Shown one piece after another: positions 10,894 to 22,396 of a stretch of DNA of 64,000 nucleotides. This stretch comes from Neoceratodus forsteri (taxonomy: Eukaryota > Chordata > Ceratodontiformes > Ceratodontidae): positions 469,214,001 to 469,278,000 of the forward strand of contig CM028136.1 of NCBI GenBank assembly GCA_016271365.2, given 5' to 3'. Below the pieces are notes generated by a model. The model was not told the DNA's origin and did no database searches. It worked only from the letters and a program-made list of their open reading frames with translations. Both the position numbers and the translations under genes were made by a program. Position 1 is the first letter of the stretch, and each line of letters starts with the position of its first letter.

Positions 10894-11944
10894 TCATTTC
10901 TTCAGGAGATTAGCATGGTATATCTTAGTAGGATTTTTCCTATCAGAGGTCTCAGTTTTATAGTTAACTGTGCCAGCATGTCTAAGCATTCTATAAGGCC
11001 ATTGCCACTTCATTAACAGTTTATTTTCTGTCGTGGGTAACAGTAGCGAGATCTTTTCACCTGGCTCAAAAACTTTTTCTTTTGCCCCATGGTCATAATA
11101 CAGCTTCTGCTGGTTTGGGGCCTCTTCCTGATTACTATGGGTGATTTCAACCTATTTTGCAAACTTCTTTCTTAGGGCACACATTTAAGATGTTATAAAT
11201 TGTTTCTGAGTGGGGTTATCTTCCCTCATTTCTTTTGTCACATCCAGTGGCCCTCTTGGCTGCCTACCATACAGCATTTCAAATGGCGAAAACCCTGTTG
11301 ATGCCTGTAGCACTTCTCTGTAAGCAAAAAGTAGGTAAGGCAAGTATTGGTCCCAATCTTTCCCTTCCCCTTTTCCAAACCTTTTTAACATGCATTTCAG
11401 GGTTTGGTTAAAATGCTCAACAAGACCACTGTCTGAGAGTGATGGGGGAGGTTCTTATGGCAGTGATACCTAGTAGTCTCTACAGCTCCTTAAGTAATGC
11501 AGCACCAAAATTACTACCCTGATCAGAAATAATTTCTTTAGCTATTCCCACTCTGCTGAACATTTTTGCAGGCTCTGTTGCCACTTTTGAAGCTGTGACA
11601 GAACGCATTGTAACTGCATCTGGGTATCGAGTAGCATAGTCACATGCTACCAAGATATATCTATTGCCCTTTTTACTTTTGTTTAAAAGACCAACCACAT
11701 CCATTGCAATTCTTGCAAAAGGCACATCTATCAAGGGTAGGGACACCAGGGGCATCTTGTCTTTTCCAGTGACTGGAGCTACTTTCTGACACTCAGCACA
11801 GGAATTACAATAGGTAGTACCATCTTCATGAATTCCAGGCCAGTAAAATCTATACAGCAATCTGGCAAGGGTGTGATCCCTCCCTATGTGACCAGCCATA
11901 GGACTATCATGTGCTATCTGTAACAACTCTGTTCTATACTTCTG
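10894..11944 (-). pseudogene. Gypsy integrase with GPY/F-like C-terminus
   Basis: Frame 11926-11480 contains an HHCC zinc-binding segment (AHDSPMAGHIG with a downstream CNSCAEC), then the core with IAMDVVG (first Asp, near 11700) and IISDQGSNFG (second Asp, near 11520). The region with the catalytic Glu (11479-11392) is frame-broken. The frame 11391-11185 holds LPYLLFAYRE and SPFEMLYGRQPRGPL, typical of Gypsy integrases. The C-terminus (about 11000-10894) reads PYRMLRHAGTVNYK and YHANLLKK then stop, a GPY/F module. The protein inserts element DNA into the host chromosome. It follows the protease and precedes reverse transcriptase. Confidence 0.88.
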
Positions 11945-12048
11945 TGGTATAATAAATTGTTCTGTTTGTTCCTGTGTGTCTGAGGTTTAACCCAAACTCA
12001 GTACAGTAACCTTACATTTTTAAAACATTGGTTCATCCTGTTTTGGTT

Positions 12049-12640
12049 TCACCCCAGCTGCTTAAAATAACCCTGGAGAGAAACATTGTTAGCTTGCTCT
12101 GAAACAAAAACACAATCAGTTATCAGTTTAGCTTCAGCATTTTCATATTTCAACCCTTTATTTCCATCAGTCTTTTGCAGCCACTGTTGTGTCAGATGTC
12201 TTCTTTCTTTCCTGGAATTCCAGATCTTGAAGCTGTTCTCAAACAAGTCTGAATCAAAGTCATGGAAAGGAAAAGTGTCCCCACAATTTGAGATGTTCTT
12301 TGCCTGAGGTCTTGCTACCACTACTGCTGAAACTGCAGGGTTCATTTCCTCTGAGATTAACTCATTAAATCCTAGACAGTAATTTCCAATAATCACAGGC
12401 ACAGGTAACTTAGGTACAATCCCCACTTTCATTTAATGTGACACACCCTTAATGGTCAAAGTCACTTGGGTGATGGGGTAGTATCAACTGTCCCCATAGA
12501 TGCAAATGACATCAGTACCTGGTCCTTTTGCACAGTGTTTTCCCAGCACTTCAACATGCACTAGGGTCTGTCTGCTTCCCAAATCAATGAGTCCCTTTAT
12601 AGTCTTACCCCCACTTTACATCTGTTAGGTACTTGCCCCA
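12049..12640 (-). pseudogene. Gypsy aspartic protease and linker
   Basis: In element orientation KGLIDLGSRQTLV (about 12605-12565) matches the active-site region of retroelement aspartic proteases, but the usual DTG or DSG reads DLG, so the catalytic motif is altered. Frame 12432-12049 then gives KLPVPVIIGNYCLGF, resembling the protease C-terminal flap and hydrophobic strand, followed by an acidic linker leading to integrase. The enzyme would cleave the gag-pol precursor. Stops occur near 12470 and 12430. Confidence 0.65.
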
Positions 12641-12679
12641 ATTTGCCAAGGACAAATCAGCTCCAGTGTCACTCTTCTT

Positions 12680-13758
12680 ATGGTAATTTCTTGCAAGATG
12701 ACCTTGCTTATTACAGTTATAGCAAATACAATCTTCAGATGCAGATTTGTTTCCCCACCAGAGTTCTTATCAGACTTGGAGTTTAAATTGGAAAAAGAAT
12801 GTCTTACCAGTGCTTGGCTGTTACCTCACTGCTGTGGCATTTGTCTGGCCATTTGGTACAAGTCTTTGGCCAAAGAAACAGCCTTTTCCCCACTTTCTGG
12901 TGGGTGTTCCTTTGCCCAAAGCTGCACATCTGTAGTCAGGGCGTTGATGAATTGCTCCACTGCAAATGTGTCGATGATCTGTGGGACTGTTTTGATCTCT
13001 GGTTGGAGCCATTTTATCAGGAATTCTTTGAGTCAGGTGAAGGCTTCTCGAGGATTGTCGACTGAGTTCTGCTTCAGAGATCAAAATCTCTGCCTGTAGA
13101 TCTCTCCTGAGACGTCATACCTTTTCAAGATTTCTCTTTTCACCAGGTCATAGTTTCCTGACTGTGCAGTGTCCATATTGCTGTAAGCAAGTTGGGCTTT
13201 CCCTGTCGGGTAAGGTACCAGTCTGATTGCCCATTGCTGCTTTGGTCACTGGCAGGCTGTGGCAACTCTGTCAAAAGTTGTCAGGTATGCTTTGATATCA
13301 TCGGAGGGACAAAACTTTGTAAGTTTAATATATTTCAAGTTGCCTGTATCCTGTTGCTTTTTTGGATCTGTGCCAGATCCTCTGCCTTTGATAGCTTGCA
13401 AGGCATCCAACCATCGCTGCTCCTGTCGCTGCATCTCTTCTCTCATCTGCTGCTCCTGCTGCTGCATCTCTTCTCTCCTCTGCTGCTCCTGTCACTGCAT
13501 TTCTTCTCTCCTGTGTGCTTCTAAATGTTGAATTTCTTGTTCTGTCGGCTGCATCTACTATCTTCTCTGTTTCTCCATCTCTTTTTATTTTGTAGCCCAC
13601 CATTTGAAAAAGGCAGTCAGGCATTCAGGTTCTGTCACTGCCTGTTCTTTTTCCATAACTTGTGCTGGCTGTACAATCTCAGCTTGGACTTCTGTTGCTG
13701 TTAGTTTGACTGCCATTCTTCTGGTAACCACTCTTGGACTTGCTGCTGCAGAATCCAT
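12680..13758 (-). pseudogene. Gypsy gag
   Basis: A minus-strand ATG at 13758 begins MDSAAASPRVVTRR and is followed by stops and a charged coiled-coil stretch built from imperfect repeats of a QREEMQRQEQ-like unit (about 13550-13420), visible in DNA as repeated CTGCTCCTG blocks. Next comes KYIKLTKFCPSDDIKAYL (near 13330-13280) and a helical region ending about 12830 with AVEQFINALTTDVQLWAKE, as in SCAN-like capsid segments of vertebrate Gypsy gags. A zinc knuckle appears near 12725-12690 as CYNCNKQGHLARN with its final Cys replaced by Tyr. Gag forms the particle and binds element RNA. Several frame breaks make it a pseudogene. Confidence 0.75.
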
Positions 13759-13833
13759 ACCTTTCTCTATGGTTCCCTGGTACTAGGTCCAGTACCCATG
13801 AACAAAACTCCTTGCTTAGAGTATTCATGGCAT

Positions 13834-13852
13834 AATTCCACTTCTGACACTA
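13834..13852 (-). other. Primer binding site, tRNA-Leu-like
   Basis: Immediately inside the 5' LTR in element orientation lies GTGTCAGAAGTGGAAT. This is close to the complement of the 3' end of tRNA-Leu (TGTCAGGAGTGGG-type), recalled from family knowledge. The match is imperfect and the expected TGG next to the LTR reads TAG. Confidence 0.55.
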
Positions 13853-13854
13853 TC

Positions 13855-14595
13855 TGTCATTGAGGCACAGGTCAGAAAGCATAGCAAAAATCCAGGAGCA
13901 GTTGTAGAATTCACAAAAAATGTTCATTAGTACTAGCAGTAACATACAAAAGATAGGATTGTTCAGAATAACTATTTATAAAGGCAGAATCAACAGAGAA
14001 GACCCATCTCAGTTTTCCTTCAATCCCTGTCTCCCAAAACATTTCATCTCTCTCTCTGTCATAAGTCTTTGCAATCCCCCTACTTAACAAGCATCCTTTT
14101 TTTTACTAAAATGTTCTTGTAAATTTCTGGCAGGTGCAGCAAGAACACAATGTCCCAGAACTGAGGCCCCTTCTCCTCAGCTTCTGAAAAAGGGCTTACA
14201 AACTGCTCTCAAGTTCACTCCTTGAGTTCTGAATAGCTTTTTGCAATCATCTCAAACTACAATTATATTAATTTTATACATTTTAACAGTAACACTATAT
14301 AATTTCTAAACAAAGGGATCCCAATATCAGTTACATTTCCACATAATGCTTCACATATATTTTTATACCTGCAGATATGCAAGGGGGAAGAAAAGACAGA
14401 ACAGCAAGTGAGGGTAGAGAGATAGTGAGAAGCAGAGAATTGCAAGACTGTTGGGGTGATCAAGTCCTAGGTCTCACGAGAAAATGTGGTTGCACAACCA
14501 GACAGAGAAGAGACAGAAAAGGAGAGAACAGAACTGATCCCTACATTCAAACTCTCCATAGCAACTGGGACAGGGTCCTATTCAACCCTGTCACA
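13855..14595 (-). repeat. 5' LTR of the Gmr1-type element
   Basis: 741 bp with TG...CA ends, matching 8489-9216 throughout. It lies at the high-coordinate side because the element is on the minus strand. Confidence 0.9.
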
Positions 14596-15181
14596 GTTTG
14601 GACATTAATTAGATTAATTGAATAATTGCTTTGCCTTATAACATTATGGCTGGGACTTGAGGGTTTGATAATTTAGGCTTTTTAGGATTGTATCCTTTTG
14701 TATTTGTGCTAGCAGCAATATAGAATGTGCACATGTTTTGGTGTGATTATGTAGTGTATAATTAACTATTATTGATTGATACTTGTATCTATACCAATGA
14801 GGATTGTTGTTATAACTGTTACTCTTGAAAAAAGTACCTGAAGGGGTAAGAAACACCATTGGGGAGAGTTTGCTTTTTGTTTGCACTGTGAGTGGATATA
14901 TATGTCCTTTTGTACCTGTTTTTAACCTGGATATTTAATACATTTTGGCTTTTAACTCCAATAGCATGGAGTGGGCTTGGTCCTTATAATATTAGGTCTG
15001 GTGGTAAGTGTGAGGTTTTTTTCTTGCAAACTTCTGAAGTCCCCAAGACTGTGAAGTGGTGGCTATAGTGCAAAACTGCTTTCTTCTGGTAGCAATATAT
15101 TTTTGAATTGGAGCAGCAGTCTGAAACTGCAAAAAGGCCTTAAAAGTCATGAAATATAACATGAATAACATCACAGAGAAG
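14596..15181. other. hAT interior, no gene recognised
   Basis: AT-rich sequence resuming the hAT element after the Gypsy insertion; the short frames on the minus strand lack recognisable features. Confidence 0.4.
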
Positions 15182-15640
15182 TGAGACATAAATCTTCTCT
15201 CAGTCCTGATGTTTTATACTATCCCACCACCACCTGGTCCAAAATGTGTACTTGGGCTGCAGTTTAACAAAGCCTCTTGCCGCTGTGCTGTGCAGAGCAG
15301 GCCTGATGAGACAAGAAATATGACAGGAAAAAAGTTGCATGAAACTGAGACATAAATCTGCTCTCAGTCAAGATGTTTTATACTGCTCCACCACCACCTG
15401 GTCCAAAATGTGCACTTGGGCCACAGTTTAACACAGCCTCTTACCACTGTGCTGTGCAGAGCAGGCCTGATAAGATGAAAAATAGGAGAGAAAAAAAGTT
15501 GCATGAAATTGAGACATAAATCTGCTCTCAGTCATGATATTTTAAATTGCCCCACCATCACCCAGTCCAAAATGTGCACTTGGGCCACAATTTTGCACAG
15601 CCTCTTGCTGCTGTGCTGTGTAGAGCAGGCTTGATAAAAT
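15182..15640. repeat. 164-bp tandem repeat, three copies
   Basis: The phrase tgagacataaatct starts at 15182, 15346 and 15510, an exact 164-bp spacing. Each unit continues with ccaccaccacctggtccaaa-like sequence, tgcacttgggc and gctgtgctgtg. Lengths are conserved although many bases differ, and the array lies inside the hAT element. Confidence 0.9.
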
Positions 15641-16156
15641 GAGATTGAGAAAGATGACTGGGTAAGATACAAACAATCATTGTGGCAATTTTATGAGATA
15701 GCCAAAAAAGGCTAGTGAAAGGGGCCACAGTGAGAAAAATAATTCCTCCTACAAAATGCTGCTGCTAGCCTGCTAGTTGCCCTAGCTGCCTCCTGTTGCT
15801 GGTTTCACAATTGAGAATTGTAGACTTAACATTTGTCAGTGCTGTCCTGTTTTGCTGTGGTGACACTGTGGTTGTAACTTGTACTGTGTGTAATGATTAC
15901 AATAATGAAATTTAGGGGTGCTTTAGCTTGGTGCCTTCCTGCTGCTCTCAGTGCTCTCTTGCTGGCTGTCATGAGAAATGATGTTTTGGCTGGTGTTGAA
16001 TCTTGATGCATCATCATCATCACAGACATGCTGCTGCTGTACACATAAGTATTTCTATGTATTTTTTTGTTCTGTGCAGGAGAAGGGTGTGGGTGGATTG
16101 GTATTGTGGCATCTTGAGTTAAAATATGTTTCTTTTGCTTTTCCATTATTTTCCAG

Positions 16157-16680
16157 CTTAAGGATTACATAAATAATGATGCTGCCAATCAAGCAAGTTC
16201 TCATAGAGATGTTGGAATGCATCACATTTCCCAACATCGAAGGTAAGTATTTCACTTCTCAGTAATGGGGCCTGGGGTAATTTACTGCAGTAAAGATGTT
16301 TGAGTTTGACAGTAAATGTATTGTGTTTGCTTTTCTCAATATTCTGGACCTTTCTGGTGTTGTCTTAATTCCCACTCCTACTGCTGCTGATCCAGAAGAC
16401 GAGTGCGCTTCATCCCTGAGGTAAGTAGTTCTTCATTTGTATTGGAGTTGTGGGGTTCTAACAATTCTTAAAATGTGTTCTTTTTATCCTGTTTCCAGGT
16501 ATGCAGTACTTTGAAGGGATTCAGGATGCCTGCTACTACACTGCATGGATGTGCCCTGCTGCATGTTCCATCTGGGGACAAATTTCACAGTTTACATTCT
16601 CACACAGAGTCAGGTAAGTACAAGTTTTTTTTTCTGGTTGTAATTTGCTACGTTAAGACAATGTATGCAGATGGGTAAGT
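16157..16680 (+). other. Cluster of exon-like segments with strong splice-site matches
   Basis: Three candidate exons show consensus-like borders: 16157-16242 (acceptor ttttccag, donor gtaagt at 16243), 16396-16420 (acceptor tgatccag, donor gtaagt at 16421) and 16507-16613 (acceptor tatgcag, donor gtaagt at 16614). A further taagtatt lies near 16676. With the 16507 acceptor one joined frame stays open across all three and includes a GCALLHVPSGDKFHS segment that faintly recalls PIF/Harbinger transposases; I do not consider that resemblance proof. They may be remnants of a spliced gene on the plus strand of the composite, perhaps of the BED-finger gene, or of another element. Confidence 0.35.
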
Positions 16681-17669
16681 ATTCATCATATTTTCTGTCA
16701 TTGTTCCTGTTTAGGTAATTTTCCTCTTGTGATTTTTCATCCCATGTCTGTGTGAAAACTACGTCCAGGCACTGAAGGAGCTGGTGTGTGGAAGACAGAG
16801 CTGGTTGCTTAAACCATGTTGTAGGCCACTGGTCTCATTAATGATTCAACAATATATCCAGGGAGGAGGTACATGTGGAAATGGTTGGTGGAGATGGTGT
16901 TTAGTAATTATAGGTATAGGGGGCCAGTATCTATTGACATGTGAGGTAGCAGAGCTGGAGTAATTAGGAATATTTAAAAGCCAAACTGCAGCAGGCAGCA
17001 AAGACCTCCTCCCATAGGGATCAGCACTGTTTCTGTACAAGACCTATGGTAGTACTTAATGTCATTACCCTTTCTGGGGGAATATGGATGTTGTTAGGCC
17101 TTTCTTTTATGATTATTTTGTAATTAATGACTCACATCATTAAAGATGGCCACCGTTCACCATTTTGCAAAATCTCTTCAGCTTGTGTTACCTGTTGAAT
17201 GAACATGCTACATTCATACTCTAGTTGTACTAGGAGGGTTCTTCAACATGTCGTGGAGAATAATTGGCAGAAAATATTTTTTTTTCACATGTGTGCCTGA
17301 GCATGTTGGCAGGTGTCAGGAGGAGGGGAGAGCCGGGTATGGCATGTACCAGCGTGGACACTTTTAAAGAATTCAAGACAATATATCTTGCTTCAGGATG
17401 GGGTTAGTCTAAATGAAAAGTAAATTGTGTATCTTGATATTTGTGACAGAGGAGCCTTATTACTGTAATAATGCAAAATGTTTCTGGTTATGGTAACTTG
17501 ACTTCTGCTTTAATATAGGGTGTGAACTAAACAACGGTTTAGGGCAAGGGTGATTAAATTAAACTGATTAACAGCAAATAACACAACCATCACAAATCCA
17601 ATGGTAAATATATAAAAATAATTTATAACACTATACTGAGCTGAAAGTAGTTGGGGGGGGGTGTATTTC
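16681..17669. other. hAT interior, no gene recognised
   Basis: No reading frame or repeat pattern that I can assign. Confidence 0.4.
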
Positions 17670-20600
17670 CTACTAGTAACTTCAGCCTTGTTCCTCTTCC
17701 ATGGTCACATCCTTCAAGAAGCAGCCCTCACAGTCTTCCAGATTGGAGTTGTCACCAGGTGGAAATTCTCTCAGCATTGCTGCTTCATCCACCTTGCTGC
17801 TGGTGGAAGCCTTGGCAGAGCTGACATCTTCATTGTCACCATCATCACTGAGACACAGTCCATGTGGCAACACCATTGACATCACTGTGTTATGCAGAAC
17901 GTGCCCTATTCATTTTGATGAATGTTAGCATGGACACATTCCTGGGTGACAGATTGGTCCTCTGGTCACACACTATGGCCCCAGCCAAATTAAACACTTG
18001 TTTCACACTGACACTGGATGGTGGGCAGCTCAGGTATTTAACAGCAACTGATGTTAGAGATGGCCAATTAGTCACTTTGCTGCTCCAGTACTGCAATGGC
18101 TCATCAGTAATGGCAAGGTGTTTGGTGTCCCCCACATCGGCGTCCACCATTCATTCTGCTGCCCTCAGTCCAGCTGCCTCATCAGTCTCCTCCTCCTTTT
18201 CTTCCATATCTTCCACTCCAACCTGATAGAGAACATCCCAAATGGGATTACTTGCCATTTTCTGCTGTACCTTGTCCACTTTGTCAGACTGGGTAGCCTT
18301 TGAGCTGCTGGTGGTGGTAGCAACACCCGTTTTCTGTGCAGTGTGTGCCTTATGTGCCTGTTTCATCTGTACATCAGATACCCATTTTTATGAGGTTCTT
18401 GGTCAACTTTTGTAGTCACTGACGACCTCCTTCAATTATGAAATGCAGGCCACGTTTGTAGCATGGATCAAACATGGTAGCGACTGCAAATCACAACTAC
18501 TTTGATCCCCACTTGCCTCCATCTGGTGTTGGACATTAACCAGAGTCTGCCTCAGCACACGTATGAGGGGTATTGATTGACTTATACAGGCAGTGTCCCC
18601 ACTCACTGCCTGTGTAGCATACTTGAATGGATGGAGAATGTGTATTAGCCCATTCATTTGGCACCACTGCTCTGTTGTTAGGATGATGGACACTCCAGCA
18701 CTGTGCCGGGTGATGTGCACTGGCAGGTATTCTGAAACAGCCCTATACTGTTTATACAGCTGGTCAATCACGTACAGTGTGGAGTTCCACCTGGTCACAA
18801 CATCAAGCTTCATACGGTGCTGAGGCAGATGATTATTGTGCTGTAGCTCACGTAGATGGTTAGGAGCCTTTGCAGAATGGGTGAAGTGCAACAGATGTGA
18901 TGGGCCACAGTAACAGTTTCCTTAATGTCTGCATTGTTTAGAAACTGCTGCACAACAAGATTAAGGCAGTGTGCCAGGCAGGGCACCCTGCAAAAACCAC
19001 CATCACTAATACACTTCATTATACTGGAGCCATTATGACTTGTGATAAATCGTTCTGTAAGTGAGTGTATGTGTAGCCACTCATCAATCTCATCCAGCAG
19101 AACATTAAGCATTCTCTCACCCATGTGAAAGCCAGTAACACTTTTCATACTCAGGGTTGCATGCTGCCGAATTCCAGCAGTGTTGCTACCACCACAATTT
19201 TGCTTCAGGCAGGTTTTGCCAGTCCCAAAATCAGCTACCACCCCAGGTACCTGTGCCCAGTGTGCCATTATGCATAGATACAAGCTTGCCACTGTTTTTC
19301 CACTGGTTCACATATCCATGCAAAGATGTATATACTTTATTCTGACTCAGAATGCTTCATTGCATTTCATATAGAATCCGCAACTCTACTGTACAGCTCT
19401 GGCATGGCACGCTTAGAGAAATAGGTTTGCAATGGAACCTACCATTTGGGACAGGCATGGGCCATCAACCTGTGGAACCCAGCATTCTACACAAATGAGA
19501 ACAGCAACAGATTGATGGCCAGCATTTCAGAGGTGGCACCATTTAACTCACGTGCAGCAGCATGATTGAGGAGTACTTTGAGTGGCGCTTAAGGATGGTC
19601 TTCAGTGGGGGCTGCATCTTTGGGGCTGTTTGACCAGAACGCAGTACTTGTGGCACCAATGTTGTTCTTTTAGGGGCAACAGTTGACTCTTGGGGATGTG
19701 CAGACCACATGAAACCAATTTATTTGGTTGATTTTGGGTGTGGTGGTGTACTTTTCTGAGTCAAGGGACTGGGAGTGGTGCCTTCACTGCTATGCCCACT
19801 ACTCGAGAGAGAAAAGGATTGCTCATCCTCCTCTTCCACTGACCCACTCTGCCGTCCCTCCTCCTGCTATATTGAACTGCTCTCAGTTACATCTAACTTG
19901 CCGAGAGAGATCCAGCCAACAGCTCTGGCATCCTTCTGGTGTTGCTGTCAGCACAATGGGTGTTTGCTTTTCATGTGGGCATGTTGGTCAACGGTGCCTA
20001 TGTGGCTTCCCTTTTCCCCCGGCTAACATGTGATTGACACAGTTGACATATTGCTATGGTCTCATCAACTGGATCAAGCACATAAAAGTCAAAAACTAGG
20101 GACTTTTGACCTCTGTACGTAACATGCTGCTGGGACTGGGTGATCTGAGAAAAAGGTGTTGAAGTTTTTGCTTTTTGGGCTGCTTTCATCACTTCCATAA
20201 GACTACTTTTGGGAGGGGGAGTGATTTGATGGCTTGGAGAATTGTTGATAGGCTTGGTGACAGCCTGACCCCAGGCTGTGCATGTAAATGGCCTACATCA
20301 CACTTGACCTTTTTAAACTCTGGCCCCCATAGGGGGTCATCCCACTCTTCATCATCATCATCAGCACCAATGCTGATGATGTCCTAGTCCTCCTCCTCCT
20401 CCCTATCACTGTCTTTTTGTGTGGCACCTTTTTCTTTCTCTACAACCATCTCCTCTGGGGGATGACTATCCATATCTCCTGGATTATCAGACTCTGGTTG
20501 AACGCTATCACCACCACCAACTCCAGCAGGAACAGGGGCAGTCACACTGACAAACTTATCACCCTCCTCCTGGACCACTGTTTCTGTACTTGTGTCAGTG

Positions 20601-20863
20601 TCTCCCTTCTTCTCACTATCATCCCCCATCAGTATGGATGCAACAGTTCTGGCCATAAAAAACTGATACCCATTTATGCCAGTACTTTGAACAACTCCTT
20701 TGCTGGTACCTACCATGCCACCAGAGCCCACAGAAGACACTGATGCAGACATATGTGTTGTTTGGGGAAGTGGAACTGAAATTGTACTCTCCTCAACAGA
20801 CTTCTTAGCTGCCTCATCCCCCCTGGCATGTATCCCTATACCGGACCTTCTCTTAGCAGGCAT
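17670..20863 (-). pseudogene. hAT-family transposase with BED finger, broken
   Basis: The likely start is the ATG at 20863 (MPAKRRSGIG). An acidic Ser/Thr-rich N-terminus runs to about 20300 with one stop near 20386. A BED finger follows (20120-19960): FDFYVLDP, CQLC, then after a frameshift HMKSKH. The RNase-H-like core has its first Asp in MDM-stop-TS (near 19310, the usual Trp replaced by a stop). Next comes RVPCLAHCLNLVVQQF (about 18998-18950), preceded by a catalytic site reading TSHNGS where TDNGS is usual. DVVTRWNSTLYVID (near 18807-18765) and a MFDPCYKRG segment (near 18470-18440) follow. The C-terminal dimerisation region (18150-17890) has LQYWSSK, YLSCPPSSVSVKQVF and LSPRNVSMLTF. 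The enzyme would excise and insert the element; this copy is dead. Confidence 0.85.
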
Positions 20864-22388
20864 TTTTATCTGCTTCTTCAAAGCTTTACCTTTCTCTGGG
20901 AGTATATCAAGAAAGGATGTAACTTGTGAATAATACCTCACACCTGCAGTACTGGCTTCCAAGTCCAAACACAATTAGGACAGGTAGCAGCACTCTGTAC
21001 AACTAATACTGACTGCATATGGTAGCCTAATCTTGTAAAAACAAAGAGGTAACTTTTTTCTTTCGTCAAACAGGAATTAAGTAACATGGGGAAAAAGGGC
21101 ACAGGTAACCTATTTTAAATACAGATCAGCTTTGTCTGGACAACTGAAGAACTGTAATGTGCTAGTACTTACTACTACAGTTTTTTGTTATATAAGAGTG
21201 CAGAGGCAACCATATAACATTAACAAACAAAGGTACCTAAGACAGTCTGGATGGGCTCAGCAATCTCTTGACAACTACTATATTAATATGTAGTTTTTTA
21301 TATTGCATGGGTCAGGTAGTAAACAGTGCTGTATCAGGGAAAGGGTAAGCAAATTCAACTGAAACAGGAATACCGCAATGCAGAGGCAAGCTCCAGCAAT
21401 AAAATACAGGGAAGCAATTCACCAAAGCAGTGAAACTGTATATGGACAAGTTGAAATGGTCAACTAAAAGTACTTTTCATAGAAAAAATATAGAACTGCT
21501 GCTTTTCACAGTTTAAGTGACACAAGTTAACAGCAAACAGAGCTGACCAAAAACCAAAAAAAAAATAAAAATAAGGGATCAGCACTGTGTGTTCAAAACT
21601 TTAGAATTCCCAACTAAAAGCAGAAGAATGGTACATAACAGAAGGTAACAGGAGAAGGAACTCTCAGAAGGAGTAACTTTTCAGAGAAAGTGAAAAAAAA
21701 TAATTGGCAAGATAAAAGAAAAATAATACAAATAAGCAGAACACCAACAAAAACACAAAGGCATAAAAGAAATAACAGTAAATCACTAACAATTTGTGAG
21801 AAATCTGTTTATAGAAGTTTAGAAACCAGCCCGCACTGCTTTTACACACCTACCCTCCCCCACTCAACTCTTTCACTGACACAGACATAATGTAAAACTA
21901 ATTAAACTATGTATTATGCAAAACTCCACAAAATTAGAAAATGTTCCCTAGCAGCACTAGGAAAAAACTGTATGTTTGGGAGCAATTAACTCTCAAAAAC
22001 AAGTTTTAAAGATATTTTAAAAGGATTTATTGTCTGTGATGCACCACAACAGACTGCTCTCTGACTCAACAGGCAATAGACTGTGCTGGAAACAGCCTGC
22101 ATGTGATATTTGACCTGTATACTCACAATGCATTGCAAATTTTGCCTTTGGAGCATAATTTCACTGGTGAAATCAAAAGTTACACCGGCAAAATTTTCAC
22201 TACAAATCGAAATTTAAACATGGATGAGCAAAATTGCTCTCTGAAACCATATTACGTGAAATTTAGCAGTTAGGTAAAATTGCAATCTCAGGCAAAATCA
22301 AATTTTGCCGGGGTGGAAAATGTCACGAAATTGAGAAATTATGCAAAATATTTTGCGAAGTGAAATATTCGTATTTCGCACAACACTA
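20864..22388. other. hAT 5' noncoding and subterminal region
   Basis: AT-rich sequence between the transposase start and the right TIR, with no recognisable reading frame. From 22130 to the terminus there are many gcaaaattt/gaaattt motifs on both strands, as expected for subterminal transposase-binding repeats of a hAT element; that role is inferred. Confidence 0.5.
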
Positions 22389-22396
22389 ACCACTAG

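Larger units (their letters stand above)
8489..14595 (-). mobile_element. Gypsy LTR retrotransposon of Gmr1 type (integrase before reverse transcriptase)
   Basis: Two direct LTRs (8489-9216 and 13855-14595) enclose a 4.6-kb interior read on the minus strand. Domain order in transcription direction is gag (13758-12680), protease (about 12620-12360), integrase (11944-10894), reverse transcriptase (10893-9884), RNase H (about 9780-9440), 3' LTR. Ordinary Ty3/Gypsy elements place integrase last; the order here matches the Gmr1 group, Gypsy-related elements of deuterostomes with a Copia-like order. A primer site complementary to tRNA-Leu type sequence and a purine tract abut the LTRs. Flanks ttctg and gtttg do not form a clean target duplication. 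All domains carry stops or frameshifts. Confidence 0.88.
6784..22396 (-). mobile_element. hAT transposon composite, 15.6 kb, with nested Gypsy element
   Basis: The two ends are flanked by the identical 8-mer accactag (6784-6791 and 22389-22396), the length hAT elements duplicate. The left terminus is tagagatgttgcaaa (from 6792); the right terminus reverse-complemented is tagtgttgtgcgaaa (ending 22388), 10 of 15 matching. Subterminal sequence on both sides is rich in gcaaaa/gaaatt motifs (6795-6950 and 22130-22380). Inside, the minus strand carries a hAT transposase pseudogene (17.67-20.86 kb) and the plus strand a BED-finger ORF (7.08-7.80 kb). Removing the Gypsy insertion (8489-14595) leaves about 9.5 kb, long for a hAT element. 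The common region is actually accactagtag, so the exact boundary could shift by up to 3 bp. Confidence 0.75.

Noticed and set aside
8484..14600. Target-site duplication for the Gypsy element (ttctg against gtttg)
   Set aside because: The two pentamers agree only partly; I do not claim a duplication.
17661..18303. Plus-strand frames across 17.66-18.30 kb
   Set aside because: They are antisense to the hAT transposase C-terminal region, which has clear family motifs on the minus strand.
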